Of a DNA stretch of 64,000 nt, positions 1 through 9,800 are shown in pieces. The notes under the pieces were generated by a model, which did not search any database, was not told where the DNA came from, and saw only the letters and a program-made list of their open reading frames with translations. This DNA is from Herbinix sp. (GTDB lineage: Bacteria; Bacillota; Clostridia; Lachnospirales; Lachnospiraceae): positions 1-64,000 of the forward strand of contig JAQZBN010000009.1 in the NCBI GenBank assembly GCA_029238935.1, given 5' to 3'. The position numbers and the translations under genes were made by a program. Position 1 is the first letter of the stretch. Each line of letters opens with the position of its first letter.

Positions 1-140
1 TGACCGTACAGAAGCTGCCACTGATTTCAGTTGCTGTAGTTATAGCCCAGTTTGCTATTTTTGCCTTGGTAATATGGGGCTATGGATATTATATAACAAA
101 CAAGAAACCGCTTGCACTGATGAAGCACAAGGAGAATTGA
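1..140 (+). CDS. ABC transporter permease, FtsX/MacB type (C-terminal fragment)
   Basis: Only the last 46 codons are in the window, read in the frame starting at base 3 and ending at the TGA at 138-140. The visible tail has one hydrophobic membrane segment (LISVAVVIAQFAIFALVIWG) followed by a short basic end (NKKPLALMKHKEN). That is how FtsX/MacB-type permeases finish after their last helix. The next gene starts one base after the stop and encodes another protein of the same kind, so this is probably the partner permease of the same complex. The family call rests mostly on this context. Confidence 0.6.
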   Translation, partial: TVQKLPLISVAVVIAQFAIFALVIWGYGYYITNKKPLALMKHKEN

Positions 141-141
141 T

Positions 142-1413
142 ATGTATATCATAACCTATGCTATAAACAGAATGAAACGAGGATGGAAGGGATGTGCAGC
201 ACTTATTATACTATCCTTTTCCTTAGTACTGTTTCTTTGTTTACTGAATGATACCATGGTTAAAAAAGAGCATCAGTTGGAGGATGTTTATAAAAATCTT
301 GAGGTGGAGTGTGTGGTGTCCAACCTCCGTGGGACACAAACCGATTATCTAGATATCAAAGACTATATTGTATCTTTATTCCTATCGAATGAAAGTACCT
401 ATCAGGGAGTAAAGGATGAGATTCCCTTTTCTTCCTATATCAAAAACTTGAAGCTAAAATTAACGCTAAAGTACGAGCTGCTCGATGAGGAGCAGGAGCC
501 ATTTATCCCTAATATAGCAAATGCGCATAATATCATCGGTTTGACGTATCCCTCTGTGGACAGTTTCATTGCACCTGATGGAAATGTTTATATTACATAT
601 TTTGAACATTATACGGAAGCCCTATTTCAATCAGAGGAACCGGTTTGCATTGTATCCGCTGAACTATATCAGACGTTACCCAAAGATGAGGAAGGAAACT
701 GCGAGCTGCGAATCGCAGTGGGAAGTTCGGCACATAGCGATGAAATATTCGCTGAGCAACGATTGAAGGTGGGTGGTACCTATGAAGGACAGGGTAGTAA
801 TATCTATTGCCCATGGAAAATCATTCAATCCCTATCCGTTCATGTTACGAGAATGATTTCTGCAGAAAGCCTAAGCTTTTCTGTGAAGGACAACAAGCAG
901 CTGGATACCTTTAAGGAGTTGCTTGCCAGATATTTCACCGCCGTAGACAATACGGGTGCCTTGAAAGAGTTCACAGCTTCCGATGTTTTGCATTACTATG
1001 AATATGCAATTACCGTATATGATGGTACGTTAAATGAGACGGTTTCAAAGCTTAGGGATAATATCAAAGTTTTAGAGATTTTACAACCGGTTATCATCAT
1101 GATTTCGTTTCTCCTAGGTTTCCTTGCAAGTTTTCTTTTTGTTAAAAACCGTAAGCAAGAGTTTGCAATCATGCGTTCGTTAGGTACTAAGAAAGGTATG
1201 GTATTTGGAGAAGCTTTTTTTGAACAGTTCATCTTAGGTTTCCTTGGTACTGCTCTTGGATTAATGGCTTTTTATATAAGGGACCAATTTGAGAGTATAC
1301 CTCCCTGGGGCAATATTGCTGCATTTTTATTGTGTTATATGATTGGCTCGAGTTTGGTTGTATATCGGATAGTGAATGTGAAGGTTATGGCGATTTTAAA
1401 GGAAAAGGAGTAG
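142..1413 (+). CDS. ABC transporter permease, FtsX/MacB type
   Basis: 423-residue membrane protein. It has one N-terminal transmembrane segment (about residues 18-35), a roughly 270-residue extracytoplasmic region, and three C-terminal helices (about 315-335, 355-375 and 390-410). This is the 1+3 topology of MacB/FtsX permeases. The segment with NRKQEFAIMRSLGTKKG after the second helix is the usual cytoplasmic coupling loop. The Shine-Dalgarno AAGGAG overlaps the end of the upstream permease gene, and the ATPase gene follows 4 bases downstream, so the three genes are one operon. Such systems usually export peptides or act as mechanotransmission or resistance modules. The substrate cannot be told from the sequence. 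Confidence 0.85.
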   Translation: MYIITYAINRMKRGWKGCAALIILSFSLVLFLCLLNDTMVKKEHQLEDVYKNLEVECVVSNLRGTQTDYLDIKDYIVSLFLSNESTYQGVKDEIPFSSYIKNLKLKLTLKYELLDEEQEPFIPNIANAHNIIGLTYPSVDSFIAPDGNVYITYFEHYTEALFQSEEPVCIVSAELYQTLPKDEEGNCELRIAVGSSAHSDEIFAEQRLKVGGTYEGQGSNIYCPWKIIQSLSVHVTRMISAESLSFSVKDNKQLDTFKELLARYFTAVDNTGALKEFTASDVLHYYEYAITVYDGTLNETVSKLRDNIKVLEILQPVIIMISFLLGFLASFLFVKNRKQEFAIMRSLGTKKGMVFGEAFFEQFILGFLGTALGLMAFYIRDQFESIPPWGNIAAFLLCYMIGSSLVVYRIVNVKVMAILKEKE

Positions 1414-1417
1414 GAAG

Positions 1418-2092
1418 ATGGAGATCTTAAGCTTACAGAACGTGGAGTATACTTACCGTAATAAATATCAGACCGTGAATGCTGTGAATCATGTTTCCTA
1501 TCACTTTGAGTCAGGTAAAATATATGCGATCGTAGGAAAAAGCGGTAGTGGTAAAACAACACTGTTATCTTTGCTTGCCGGATTAGATTTACCGACCCAA
1601 GGAGAGGTTTTCTATAAGGAGACACCTACAAAGCTCATCGATTGTGATTTATATCGAAGAGACAAGGTAACTGTCATTTATCAAAGCTATAATCTCTTTC
1701 CGCTTCTTACGATACTGGAAAATGTCATGTATCCTCTGCGTCTCAATAAGGTGGGGAAAAAAGAGGCAGAGGAAGTTGCTATCAATAAGCTGAAATCAGT
1801 TGGACTGGATGAACAGTATTATAAAAGATTACCATCGATGCTTTCCGGTGGTGAACAACAGCGAGTAGCGATTGCACGAGCCTTGGCAAGTAAAGCGGAT
1901 GTGATTTTAGCGGATGAACCAACAGGTAATTTAGATTCTGAGAATTCGATAAATATCATAGAAATTTTGAAACGGTTAGCTCATGAGGAGAATTATTGTG
2001 TCATTGTGGTTACCCATGATTTAGCAATCTCAGATGAAGCTGACGTTATCATTCGTATGGCAGATGGGAAAATTCATTTAGACGAAATGTAA
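1418..2092 (+). CDS. ABC transporter ATP-binding protein, LolD/MacB type
   Basis: 224-residue stand-alone ATPase, the usual length for the LolD/FtsE/MacB ATPase class. Walker A is GKSGSGKTT (40-48), the signature is LSGGEQQR (142-149), Walker B/D-loop is [13 protein letters not shown] (about 163-175), and the H-loop is VVTHD. All catalytic positions are intact. It starts 4 bases after the permease stop, with AGGAAG as ribosome-binding site, and is the last gene before a strong terminator. It would power the two FtsX-type permeases upstream. Confidence 0.92.
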   Translation: MEILSLQNVEYTYRNKYQTVNAVNHVSYHFESGKIYAIVGKSGSGKTTLLSLLAGLDLPTQGEVFYKETPTKLIDCDLYRRDKVTVIYQSYNLFPLLTILENVMYPLRLNKVGKKEAEEVAINKLKSVGLDEQYYKRLPSMLSGGEQQRVAIARALASKADVILADEPTGNLDSENSINIIEILKRLAHEENYCVIVVTHDLAISDEADVIIRMADGKIHLDEM

Positions 2093-2099
2093 GACATGT

Positions 2100-2190
2100 G
2101 ATAATAATTCATCTGATAATTATATATCTGATAATAGGACATCTTAATAATAATACATCATAATAATGCATCTTAATAATAATACATTTA
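2100..2190. repeat. Degenerate direct repeats after the FtsX-type ABC operon
   Basis: The 19-mer CATCTTAATAATAATACAT occurs exactly at 2140-2158 and again at 2169-2187 (period 29). The shorter ATCTGATAAT occurs at 2111 and 2126. The stretch is AT-rich, non-coding, and sits between the stop codon and the terminator. No function is evident. Confidence 0.7.
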
Positions 2191-2221
2191 ATTTTATATT
2201 TACTCATAGTGCATAGATAAG

Positions 2222-2265
2222 AGCATTGTAGTTGGAATATTTGACGCCAACTACAATGCTTTTTC
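2222..2265 (+). terminator. Rho-independent terminator of the FtsX-type ABC operon
   Basis: Perfect 14-bp stem (AGCATTGTAGTTGG at 2222-2235 with its complement at 2247-2260), an 11-nt loop, then TTTTCT. It separates this operon from the MerR-linked operon that follows. Confidence 0.9.
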
Positions 2266-2296
2266 TATTCCATGGCGAAATTCCTAACCCCTCCTC

Positions 2297-2327
2297 TTGA
2301 CTCTGTCCTTGGGGAATAGTTTATATT
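2297..2327 (+). promoter_or_regulatory. MerR-type promoter and operator of the split ABC exporter operon
   Basis: -35 TTGACT (2297-2302) and -10 TATATT (2322-2327) are 19 bp apart, the overlong spacing typical of MerR-activated promoters. The spacer holds an imperfect dyad at 2300-2320 with the pattern ACTnTnnCC, 3 nt, GGnnAnAGT. Only 22 bases separate the -10 from the start codon at 2350. A MerR-family gene is the last gene of the same operon (4930-5400), so autoregulation is the natural inference. Confidence 0.75.
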
Positions 2328-2349
2328 GGATAAAGAGGAGGTTGAATAG

Positions 2350-3285
2350 ATGAATTTACTTCGACAAATGTTCTATAAAAGAAAAACACTCGTTATATTT
2401 ACCCTAGGATTAAGTATATTGGAAATATCATTCTCATTATTTTGGAACAGTCAAGTTAGCACCCTGGTTAATCTGATTACGGCAAGATTGACTATACCAG
2501 CGTTCTTAATATTAAAGGCTGTGATTACAATGGGATTTTGTGCTGGGATATCCTACGGGGTAGGAGTAAGCACCGGATGGACAGCCGAAACTATGACCCA
2601 TGATTTGCGTATGGGTTATGCCAGATATTGTATTAAACTATCTCCTCAAGAAATGCTTCATATTAACTCAGGAGAATATCTTTCGAAGCTGCAGAATGAA
2701 ATATCAGAGATAACAGGTTATCTCAGCAGTAGTGTATTTCCGATTATTTGTGATATGATAAGATTTTTGGGAGCCTTTTCCTTTATGGTATGGCTTAATC
2801 CTAAATTGGCTTTCGGTACTCAAATTCCCGTAGTATTTATCATGGGGTATACGGTAATTACCAGCAAAGTCATAGGCAATGCTGCTCTAAAAAGCCAACA
2901 GGCCAATGAGAAAATGAACGGTTATTTAGATACATTAATCTCAGCGTTTCCTGTTCTAAAATTATTTCAGGCATCTTCCTATTTCATAAGTTCCTATTCA
3001 AAGGTATTGCAACAATGGGAAAATAATAATGTGAAAGAGGAGCGGGTCCGAGCAAAATTAATGACGCTGTCAGCTTTGATATCTTCTTTGCCCCTGGTAA
3101 TTTTATTTCTGCTGGGTGGTTATTATGTTATTCATGAAGAGATATCTCTGGGGACACTTTATATCTTTATCAATTTATCCGGTATTGTATCTTCGGCTAT
3201 GATGAATATGCCCGGACGGATAGGAGCATTTCGTCGGTTTACGGTTAATCTGGCACGGTTAAAGTCATCGGTTATCTTAGATTGA
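2350..3285 (+). CDS. ABC exporter membrane subunit without ATPase domain (first)
   Basis: 311 residues covering only the six-helix transmembrane domain of type-I (now type IV) ABC exporters. Hydrophobic segments lie near 13-32, 55-80, 135-155, 160-180 and 238-265. The protein ends (RRFTVNLARLKSSVILD) exactly where the linker to a nucleotide-binding domain would begin. There is no Walker motif. The start has AGAGGAGG 8 bases upstream. The ATPase is a separate gene 43 bases downstream in another frame, with an in-frame TGA at 3311, so this is not a simple one-base frameshift of a fused half-transporter. Confidence 0.85.
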   Translation: MNLLRQMFYKRKTLVIFTLGLSILEISFSLFWNSQVSTLVNLITARLTIPAFLILKAVITMGFCAGISYGVGVSTGWTAETMTHDLRMGYARYCIKLSPQEMLHINSGEYLSKLQNEISEITGYLSSSVFPIICDMIRFLGAFSFMVWLNPKLAFGTQIPVVFIMGYTVITSKVIGNAALKSQQANEKMNGYLDTLISAFPVLKLFQASSYFISSYSKVLQQWENNNVKEERVRAKLMTLSALISSLPLVILFLLGGYYVIHEEISLGTLYIFINLSGIVSSAMMNMPGRIGAFRRFTVNLARLKSSVILD

Positions 3286-3328
3286 ATAGAAGAATGACAA
3301 TAGATCTTTATGAAGTGAGGGAAAGTAT

Positions 3329-3967
3329 ATGGGGATTAGAATGGATCAGGTAAGTTTTGCATATGGAGAACATATGGTACTAGATCATATTAGTCTTACG
3401 GTGAAGTCAGGAGACCGTATCGGCATTATTGGTACAAGTGGTTGTGGTAAGAGTACTATGCTAAAGTTATTGTCCGGACTTTATGCTTCACAAAGCGGTA
3501 GAGTAGAGGTGGAGGGAGAAACTGAAATCACAAAAATTCGTCAAAAGGTTGCCATGGTTATGCAAAATGCCATGTTGCTTCCGGTAAGTATTAAAGAGAA
3601 TATCACCTGTGGACATCCAATGAAGGAAGATTGCATACAAGAAGCAATGGAAGCAGCTAAGCTTACGGAATGGATAGCAACCCTACCGGATGGGATGGAT
3701 ACCTTGGTTGGAGAAAGAGGTAATATGATTTCCGGTGGTCAAGCGCAAAGAATTGCGATTGCCAGAGCGATTGCAAAACATGCTTCGGTAGTACTCTTGG
3801 ATGAAGCCACCTCAGCGCTGGATGCTACTACCAGTGAAGCAGTACATATGGCAATTAAAAATCTTACCAAAGGAAAAACAGTTCTCTGTGTTACCCATCA
3901 TATGGATAATCTAATCAATTATGACCATATCTATCGATTAGAAGGAGGTCATCTCTTTGATTCGTGA
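3329..3967 (+). CDS. ABC exporter ATP-binding subunit (free-standing)
   Basis: 212 residues forming one complete nucleotide-binding domain. Walker A is GTSGCGKST (35-43), the Q-loop is in VAMVMQNAMLLP, the signature is ISGGQAQR, Walker B is VVLLDEATSALD, and the H-loop is CVTHHMD. The sequence is of the exporter class, normally found fused behind a membrane domain. Ribosome-binding site GTGAGGGAAAG precedes the ATG. Its 3' end overlaps the next gene by 11 bases. As the only ATPase of the operon it presumably dimerises and serves both membrane subunits. Confidence 0.9.
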   Translation: MGIRMDQVSFAYGEHMVLDHISLTVKSGDRIGIIGTSGCGKSTMLKLLSGLYASQSGRVEVEGETEITKIRQKVAMVMQNAMLLPVSIKENITCGHPMKEDCIQEAMEAAKLTEWIATLPDGMDTLVGERGNMISGGQAQRIAIARAIAKHASVVLLDEATSALDATTSEAVHMAIKNLTKGKTVLCVTHHMDNLINYDHIYRLEGGHLFDS

Positions 3968-4925
3968 AATCAGGCACCTCTTTCAGATTACTGAGAGGAA
4001 ATTTAATTTTCTCATCTTATTAATTCTCCGTTGTCCGTTTGATACTTTGAATACAATTGTTCAAGCAAGCTTTTTAAAAAACAGTTTTGATGCAATTGCT
4101 AGAGAAAACTGGAGTGAATTGAAATCCGCATGCTTATACTTTTTTATAGAAACTTTACTGCTTCTGGTATATAATGGAACTATATGGACGTTATATGCTT
4201 CTTTTTCCGTACGATTGGTTGGCGTACTTCGAAGAAAGCTCTTTCAGAAGGTTGCAGGGCTATCCTTATCCTGTATGGAAGAGAAGACCTCCGGTGAATG
4301 GCTGACAAGGTTAAATGACGATGTAATACAGGCAAGCGCAATCTTTAATCAGCCCTTGCGGATTGCTCATGCAGCGGTTTCAATCGTAAATATATGCGTT
4401 TCTTCCGTGATCCTATCTATTGTAAATGCTGCAATTTTTCCCTTTGTGGTACTATTTATCATTCCGCATGTGCTAATCAGTCAGCTGTTTGTGGCAAATC
4501 CGGTGACCCGGATGGCTTTAAAATCCAAGGAAGCAATCTCTAATAATTCTAATGATATGAGCACACTCATTCTTTGTGCTGATACAGCTGTTTTATATGA
4601 TGCACAGGATTTTCTGCTGAAACGATTTGAAGAAAGTAGTCTAAAAATACGCCAATATAATATGAAGATAAAAATACGACAAGCTATGGGTACCGGATTA
4701 CTCCCTCTGATGGGAATGAGTGGCTACCTGGTAATCTTAATCATTGGAGGGAGATATATCGCCTCCGGGGCTATGACCTATGGTGATCTTACCGCTGCTT
4801 TTCAATATAGAGGGGGAATGCTGATAGGAAGCATGATGCTAACGAATAGCTTGATTAACATTAGAACAGACCTTGCGGGAATACGACGTGTCAATGAAAC
4901 AATGAATTTCAAATCGGAGGAGTAG
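3957..4925 (+). CDS. ABC exporter membrane subunit without ATPase domain (second)
   Basis: 322 residues containing an ABC exporter transmembrane domain only. Recognisable helices lie near 55-75, 140-180 and 250-275, and the protein ends (GIRRVNETMNFKSEE) before any nucleotide-binding domain. Translation starts at TTG 3957, six bases after a perfect AAGGAGGT inside the end of the ATPase gene, so the two are translationally coupled. With the first membrane subunit it would form a heterodimer driven by the shared ATPase. Substrate unknown; the MerR partner suggests a drug, peptide or toxic compound. Confidence 0.83.
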   Translation: MIREIRHLFQITERKFNFLILLILRCPFDTLNTIVQASFLKNSFDAIARENWSELKSACLYFFIETLLLLVYNGTIWTLYASFSVRLVGVLRRKLFQKVAGLSLSCMEEKTSGEWLTRLNDDVIQASAIFNQPLRIAHAAVSIVNICVSSVILSIVNAAIFPFVVLFIIPHVLISQLFVANPVTRMALKSKEAISNNSNDMSTLILCADTAVLYDAQDFLLKRFEESSLKIRQYNMKIKIRQAMGTGLLPLMGMSGYLVILIIGGRYIASGAMTYGDLTAAFQYRGGMLIGSMMLTNSLINIRTDLAGIRRVNETMNFKSEE

Positions 4926-4929
4926 TAGG

Positions 4930-5400
4930 ATGGAGGAACCATTATTAAAAATTGGAGAGCTTGCTGCATTTTATAATTTGTCAGTGAAAGCAATTCGTAT
5001 CTATGAAAAGAAAGGGATTATTCTGCCGGCAAAGACGGATCCCATTACCGGGTATCGGTATTATTCAGCAGATCAAGTGAAACAAGTAAATGTAGTCGTA
5101 GAATTAAAGTCTCTCGGATTTTCACTGGCAGAAATTAAAAAGATTATGAACGGTAAGATGAATAAAGATCAGCTTATGTCTGCTTTGGATGAAAAGAAAC
5201 TGACCTGGCTGGATGCAATCGCCCGCGCAGAATATAAAATGGACTCGATCGATACTATCATAAGCCGAATTAATAAGTCAAAGGAAGCGAGAAAGCTGGA
5301 TGAATTAACCGACGAACAGAGAGCATGGTTACTGGTAAAAATGGTATGCGTGGAGGAAACTGCGGTTCAGAGTACATTAAGTGAAGCGATATGGTTATAA
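4930..5400 (+). CDS. MerR-family transcriptional regulator
   Basis: 156 residues. The N-terminal winged helix-turn-helix of the MerR family is clear: KIGELAAFYNLSVKAIRIYEKKGIILPA, then TGYRYYSADQV and LKSLGFSLAEIKKIM. A helical dimerisation segment follows at about 85-125. There is only a short C-terminal tail and no GyrI-like ligand domain, so the effector site is not obvious. It follows the second membrane subunit by 4 bases and is probably co-transcribed. The 19-bp-spaced promoter with a dyad at 2297-2327 is its likely target, so it should activate its own operon when the exported compound is present. Confidence 0.9.
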   Translation: MEEPLLKIGELAAFYNLSVKAIRIYEKKGIILPAKTDPITGYRYYSADQVKQVNVVVELKSLGFSLAEIKKIMNGKMNKDQLMSALDEKKLTWLDAIARAEYKMDSIDTIISRINKSKEARKLDELTDEQRAWLLVKMVCVEETAVQSTLSEAIWL

Positions 5401-5408
5401 AGTAATGA

Positions 5409-5450
5409 AAGCTTACATTTGTGATGATAACATATGTAAGCTTATTTTTT
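5409..5450 (+). terminator. Terminator of the MerR/ABC exporter operon
   Basis: 10-bp perfect stem AAGCTTACAT (5409-5418) with ATGTAAGCTT (5434-5443), then ATTTTTTAT. It begins 9 bases after the MerR stop. Confidence 0.85.
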
Positions 5451-5661
5451 ATGCCAACATTAGACAGGAAGTGAGCATTGTTTCATTGAAAGAATTTGGT
5501 AAGGATAACAATCTCATTTATTATATAAAAAATTTAAATTTCTATTTTGCTAAGACACAAGATGACTTGGCTGCAGTTTATAATACATTTATTCTATATA
5601 ATCCTATGGACGTGCCAAGTTTTACAGGTAAGATTTTATTATAGGAAAGCAACTGGGAGAA

Positions 5662-5670
5662 TGTTATAAT
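5662..5670 (+). promoter_or_regulatory. Extended -10 promoter for sbcDC
   Basis: TGTTATAAT contains an extended -10 (TG-n-TATAAT) with a consensus hexamer at 5665-5670. It lies 22 bases before the Shine-Dalgarno of sbcD. No good -35 is seen, as is common for extended -10 promoters. Confidence 0.5.
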
Positions 5671-5706
5671 GATTAGAGAACTTAAGCAACGAAGGAGGGG
5701 GACGCC

Positions 5707-6852
5707 ATAAAACTATTACACACAGCAGATTTACATATAGGAAAGAGAGTGAATGAGTTTTCGATGATCGAAGACCAGGAACACATATTAAAGCAGATAG
5801 TAAATATTATTGACGAGCATAAACCTGATGGTATTATGATTGCCGGTGATGTTTATGATAAAAGTATACCAACAGAAGAGGGAGTGAATCTCTTCGATCA
5901 ATTTTTAACGGATTTGTATCTGAAGAATATAGCCATCTTTATCGTCAGTGGTAATCATGATTCGAGCGAACGAATCAATTACGGTGGACGCATTATGGGT
6001 AAGAACCGTATTTATATTGCAGGAACCTTTGGTGGTTCTTTAGAGAAGGTAACTTTAACCGATGAATATGGTGAAGTACATATCAGTATGCTGCCATTTG
6101 TAAAACCAGCTCATGGAGCTAGATATTTCCCAGGAGTTGAAACTTATCAGGATACCGTAGCGGCAATTATCCAGGCAGCTAGCATAAATTCCAATCAGCG
6201 AAATGTGCTGATTGCCCATCAATTTATCACCGGTGGGGACAAGCTCCCGGAACGCTGTGACTCAGAATATATCTCAGTGGGAGGAATGGATAATATTGAT
6301 GCATCCGTATTCGAACCCTTTGATTATGTTGCACTGGGACATTTGCACGGAGCACAGGGAATTGGACGGGAAACAGTAAGATATGCCGGTTCTCCATTAA
6401 AATATTCCTTTTCCGAGTGTAATCATGTTAAATGCGTTACAATGGTGGAGCTTGGAAGAAAGGGAGACGTGCAATACAGTAAAATACCTTTAACTCCAGT
6501 CAGGGATATGAGACAAATCAAAGGACCGATCGAAGCGTTGACCGATAGTAAGTATTACAACCAAGCCAATACGATGGATTACATTCATGCAACCCTGACA
6601 GATGAGGAGGAACTATATGATGCGATTGGTAGATTACGCAGCATATATCCCAACATAATGCGATTGGATTTTGCCAACAGCAAGTCTGCCTGGAATGAGA
6701 ATACGAAGCTGGCGGCGCAAGAAGTAGAACGGAAAACACCATTGGAGCTGTTTGAAGAATTTTATATCAATCAGAATAATGTGCCGATTTCTCAGAAGCA
6801 AAAAGGTATTATAAGTAAATTGTTCGAGGAAATGGAGGGTATAAAAGGTTGA
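5707..6852 (+). CDS. sbcD: Exonuclease SbcCD, nuclease subunit D, apparent ATA start
   Basis: Mre11-type calcineurin-like nuclease that acts with SbcC to cut DNA hairpins and trim ends. All phosphoesterase motifs are present if reading starts at ATA 5707: DLH (D8, H10), GDVYD, GNHDS, IAHQF and GHLHG. Length is then 381 residues, normal for the family, with N-terminus KLLHTADLHIGKR. The Shine-Dalgarno AAGGAGGGGG (5692-5701) is placed correctly for 5707. Between the in-frame stop at 5683 and 5707 there is no ATG, GTG or TTG. The first ordinary start (GTG 5749) would remove D8 and H10 and has no ribosome-binding site. ATA is therefore the best-supported start, unless it is a mutation or sequencing error of ATG. 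Confidence 0.88.
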   Translation: MKLLHTADLHIGKRVNEFSMIEDQEHILKQIVNIIDEHKPDGIMIAGDVYDKSIPTEEGVNLFDQFLTDLYLKNIAIFIVSGNHDSSERINYGGRIMGKNRIYIAGTFGGSLEKVTLTDEYGEVHISMLPFVKPAHGARYFPGVETYQDTVAAIIQAASINSNQRNVLIAHQFITGGDKLPERCDSEYISVGGMDNIDASVFEPFDYVALGHLHGAQGIGRETVRYAGSPLKYSFSECNHVKCVTMVELGRKGDVQYSKIPLTPVRDMRQIKGPIEALTDSKYYNQANTMDYIHATLTDEEELYDAIGRLRSIYPNIMRLDFANSKSAWNENTKLAAQEVERKTPLELFEEFYINQNNVPISQKQKGIISKLFEEMEGIKG

Positions 6853-9800
6853 AACCATTAACTTTAATCATGAGTGCCTTTGGCCCTTTTCAAAAGGAAG
6901 TTAGGATTCCTTTTGAAGAGTTCGGAAAGAGCGGATTATTCTTGGTCACCGGGGATACCGGTGCAGGTAAGACAACTATTTTTGATGCTATTTCCTTCGC
7001 TTTATTTGGCAATGCCAGTGGTGAGAATCGTACCACAGATTGCTTTCGCAGTGACTTTGCCGATGGTAATGATAAAACCTATGTAGAACTCACCTTTTCT
7101 CACAAAGGTAAAACCTATAAAGTAAACCGTAATCCCATGTACCAACGGAATAAGTTAAGTGGTACCGGCACGACGGAGGAAAAAGCAAATGCGACTCTTG
7201 AGCTGCCGGATGGTAGAATTATCAGTGGTAACACCAAAGTGACAGAAGCGATGATTGAACTTCTGGGTATTGATTGGAAACAATACAAACAGATCGCTAT
7301 GATTGCTCAGGGTGAATTTTTGCAGCTGCTAACAGCGGGCAGTAACGAACGAGGGAATATCTTTCGAAAGGTATTCGGAACACAGATTTATGAGGAAATG
7401 CAGAAGAAATTAAAGCAGATGGCTAACTCATTAAAATATGAGTGTGAAGAGTTAGATCGTAGTATGATTCAATTTCTGAGTGGAATCGTATGTGATGTGG
7501 ATAGTGTTCATTATGGTGCCATTGAAGAATGGAAGGATAAAAAAGATATCAATCAGGTGGAGAAAATCATGGAATTATTAGAATCAATGATTGCCACCGA
7601 TAATCAATCTTATGAATCTGAAAAATGTAATAATCAGCTATTGAATTTGAAAGTGAAAGAAAAGACTGCGGAGTATACCGAAGCACAAAGAATTAATAAG
7701 TTATTCACTGACGTTAAGAGTAAGATGGAGGAACAGATTATACTACTTCAGCTTGGTGACGAGATAAAGGAGAAAGAATTCACCCTTCAATCAGCAAAAA
7801 AAGCCTTGTATACGGTGAAACCTTTTGATGATAATTACTGTCGAATTCATTCGGAGGGAATGAAACTAAACGAGGATATCAAGCGGCAATTGGATGAGTT
7901 AAAGAGACTGGAAAGTGATTTCTCCAAGTATTCTGACGTTCGAAAAGAAAAAGAACTTTCAAAACCAAGGATAAATGAGTTAACAGGACTCATAAGCCGA
8001 CAGGAAGCTGACCTTGCAAAATATGATGCAGCTTTATCACTAGAGGAAGAGCTAAAGAAAGTGCTGGCAATGAAAGAGGTATGGGAGAAAAAACAAATAC
8101 AATTCCAAGACCAAAAGGAAACGCTTTGTCAGGAACAGATAAAACGGCAAGAACAACTGGAACAATATCAGAATGTTGATGTAGAACTTCTTGATTGCCA
8201 GAATCAACATAAGCAGCTAGAAAGTATCATTGCAAAATCCCATGAGATAATCAAGGAATATCAGAATTTAGAGAATGAGATCAATGTTTTGGATATGCTA
8301 CAGAAGGAGTTTGCAAAGTTCGATGAATTATATAACAATGAAAAATCCATCTATGGAGATATGGAAGCACAGTTTTTAAGGGAACAGGCAGGTATTATAG
8401 CGGCAAGTTTGCAAGAGGGTGAACCATGCCCTGTATGCGGCTCCGAAACTCATCCGAGGAAAGCAGTTCTTACGAAGGAAGCACCCAGTGAACAACAGCT
8501 AAAAGCTGAAAAATTAAAGCTTGAGGAATACCATAAGAAGTGGACGGATGCCAGTAGTAAATGTAGCAATCAAATTACAAAAGTTGAACTTAAAAAGGCT
8601 CAACTACTTAAAACCATGGAAGAGCAAGTGATTGTGAATGACTCGCTTCCAATGGAAAGTTTATATGAAGAAGTAAAAATTAAGCTAGATGCGGACAAGC
8701 AATTACTGACCACCTTACAAAATAAAGAAAAATTACTTCAACAATATATCATCGATAAGAATCTATGTCTGAAAAGATTAGCTGCAATTGCCGATGAGGC
8801 GATCCGTCTGGAGGAGCAAATCAATCATACCAAAGAAGAAGCAACAAACTCCTCCAATCAGATTAGTAGTTTCCAAGGTAAGCTATCTGCAATCAAAGAG
8901 AATTTAAACTTTAAAACAAAAAAAGAGGCAGAAGATTCTCTTGAGATGCTTCGTAAGGAATGTGCAAAACTAAGTGGAGAGCTTGAATTGGCAGAGAAGA
9001 ATGTCCGTCAATGTGAGAGCAGCCTTGGTAAGAGTAAAGCTGTATTTGAGGATAATCAGATCAAGTTAACTCAAAAAGAGGTAGAAGAAAAGGCAGCTTA
9101 TCAATTATTACTTGAAAAGTTATGCACTTGTGAATTTGCTGAGTTTGAAGACTATAGGAAAGCCCTAAAATCGGAAAAAGAGATTGAGGCGATAACTGAA
9201 GAGATAACGGAGTATTATAAAAGAAAAGAAAGCGTAGATCAACTGATAAAACAACTGCAGATGGAATTAAAGGATAAGCAGGAGAAGGATTTGACTGTAA
9301 CTTTGTCAGAACAAATAGCTTTGGAGGAACAGAAAAGTCAGAGTGATGAAACACTACAGAAAATCTATGGTAGATTGGAGATCAATAAGGGCATTGATCG
9401 AGAGACAAGCTTAAAATACAAAGCTCAGGAAAAGACAAGGCAGGAATACGTAACGGTCAGTGACTTATCTCGGACTGCCAATGGAGAGCTTAGTAAGAAA
9501 GCAAAAATTGCATTTGAACAATATGTTCAGGCATTCTACTTTAATAGTGTAATCAATGAAGCAAACAAAAGGCTTTATAAGATGTCCAACAGCCAATATA
9601 CTTTACTACGGAAGGAAGATCCTACCGATCTTCGATGTTCTTCCGGGTTAGAACTGGAGGTAATGGACTATTATACCGGTAAATCCCGTTCCATCAAATC
9701 TTTGTCCGGAGGTGAATCCTTTAAAGCAGCTTTGTCCATAGCCTTAGGATTATCCGATGTCATTCAAAGTTTTGCAGGAGGAATAGAAGTAGATGCTATG

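Noticed and set aside
2350..3967. First membrane gene and ATPase gene as one frameshifted half-exporter
   Set aside because: The ATPase frame has an in-frame TGA at 3311 just upstream of its own start, there is a separate ribosome-binding site, and the second membrane gene is also ATPase-free. A single indel would not fuse them.
5381..5644. 87-codon open frame after the MerR gene
   Set aside because: It overlaps the MerR 3' end, runs straight through that gene's terminator hairpin (5409-5450), has no ribosome-binding site and resembles no family I know.
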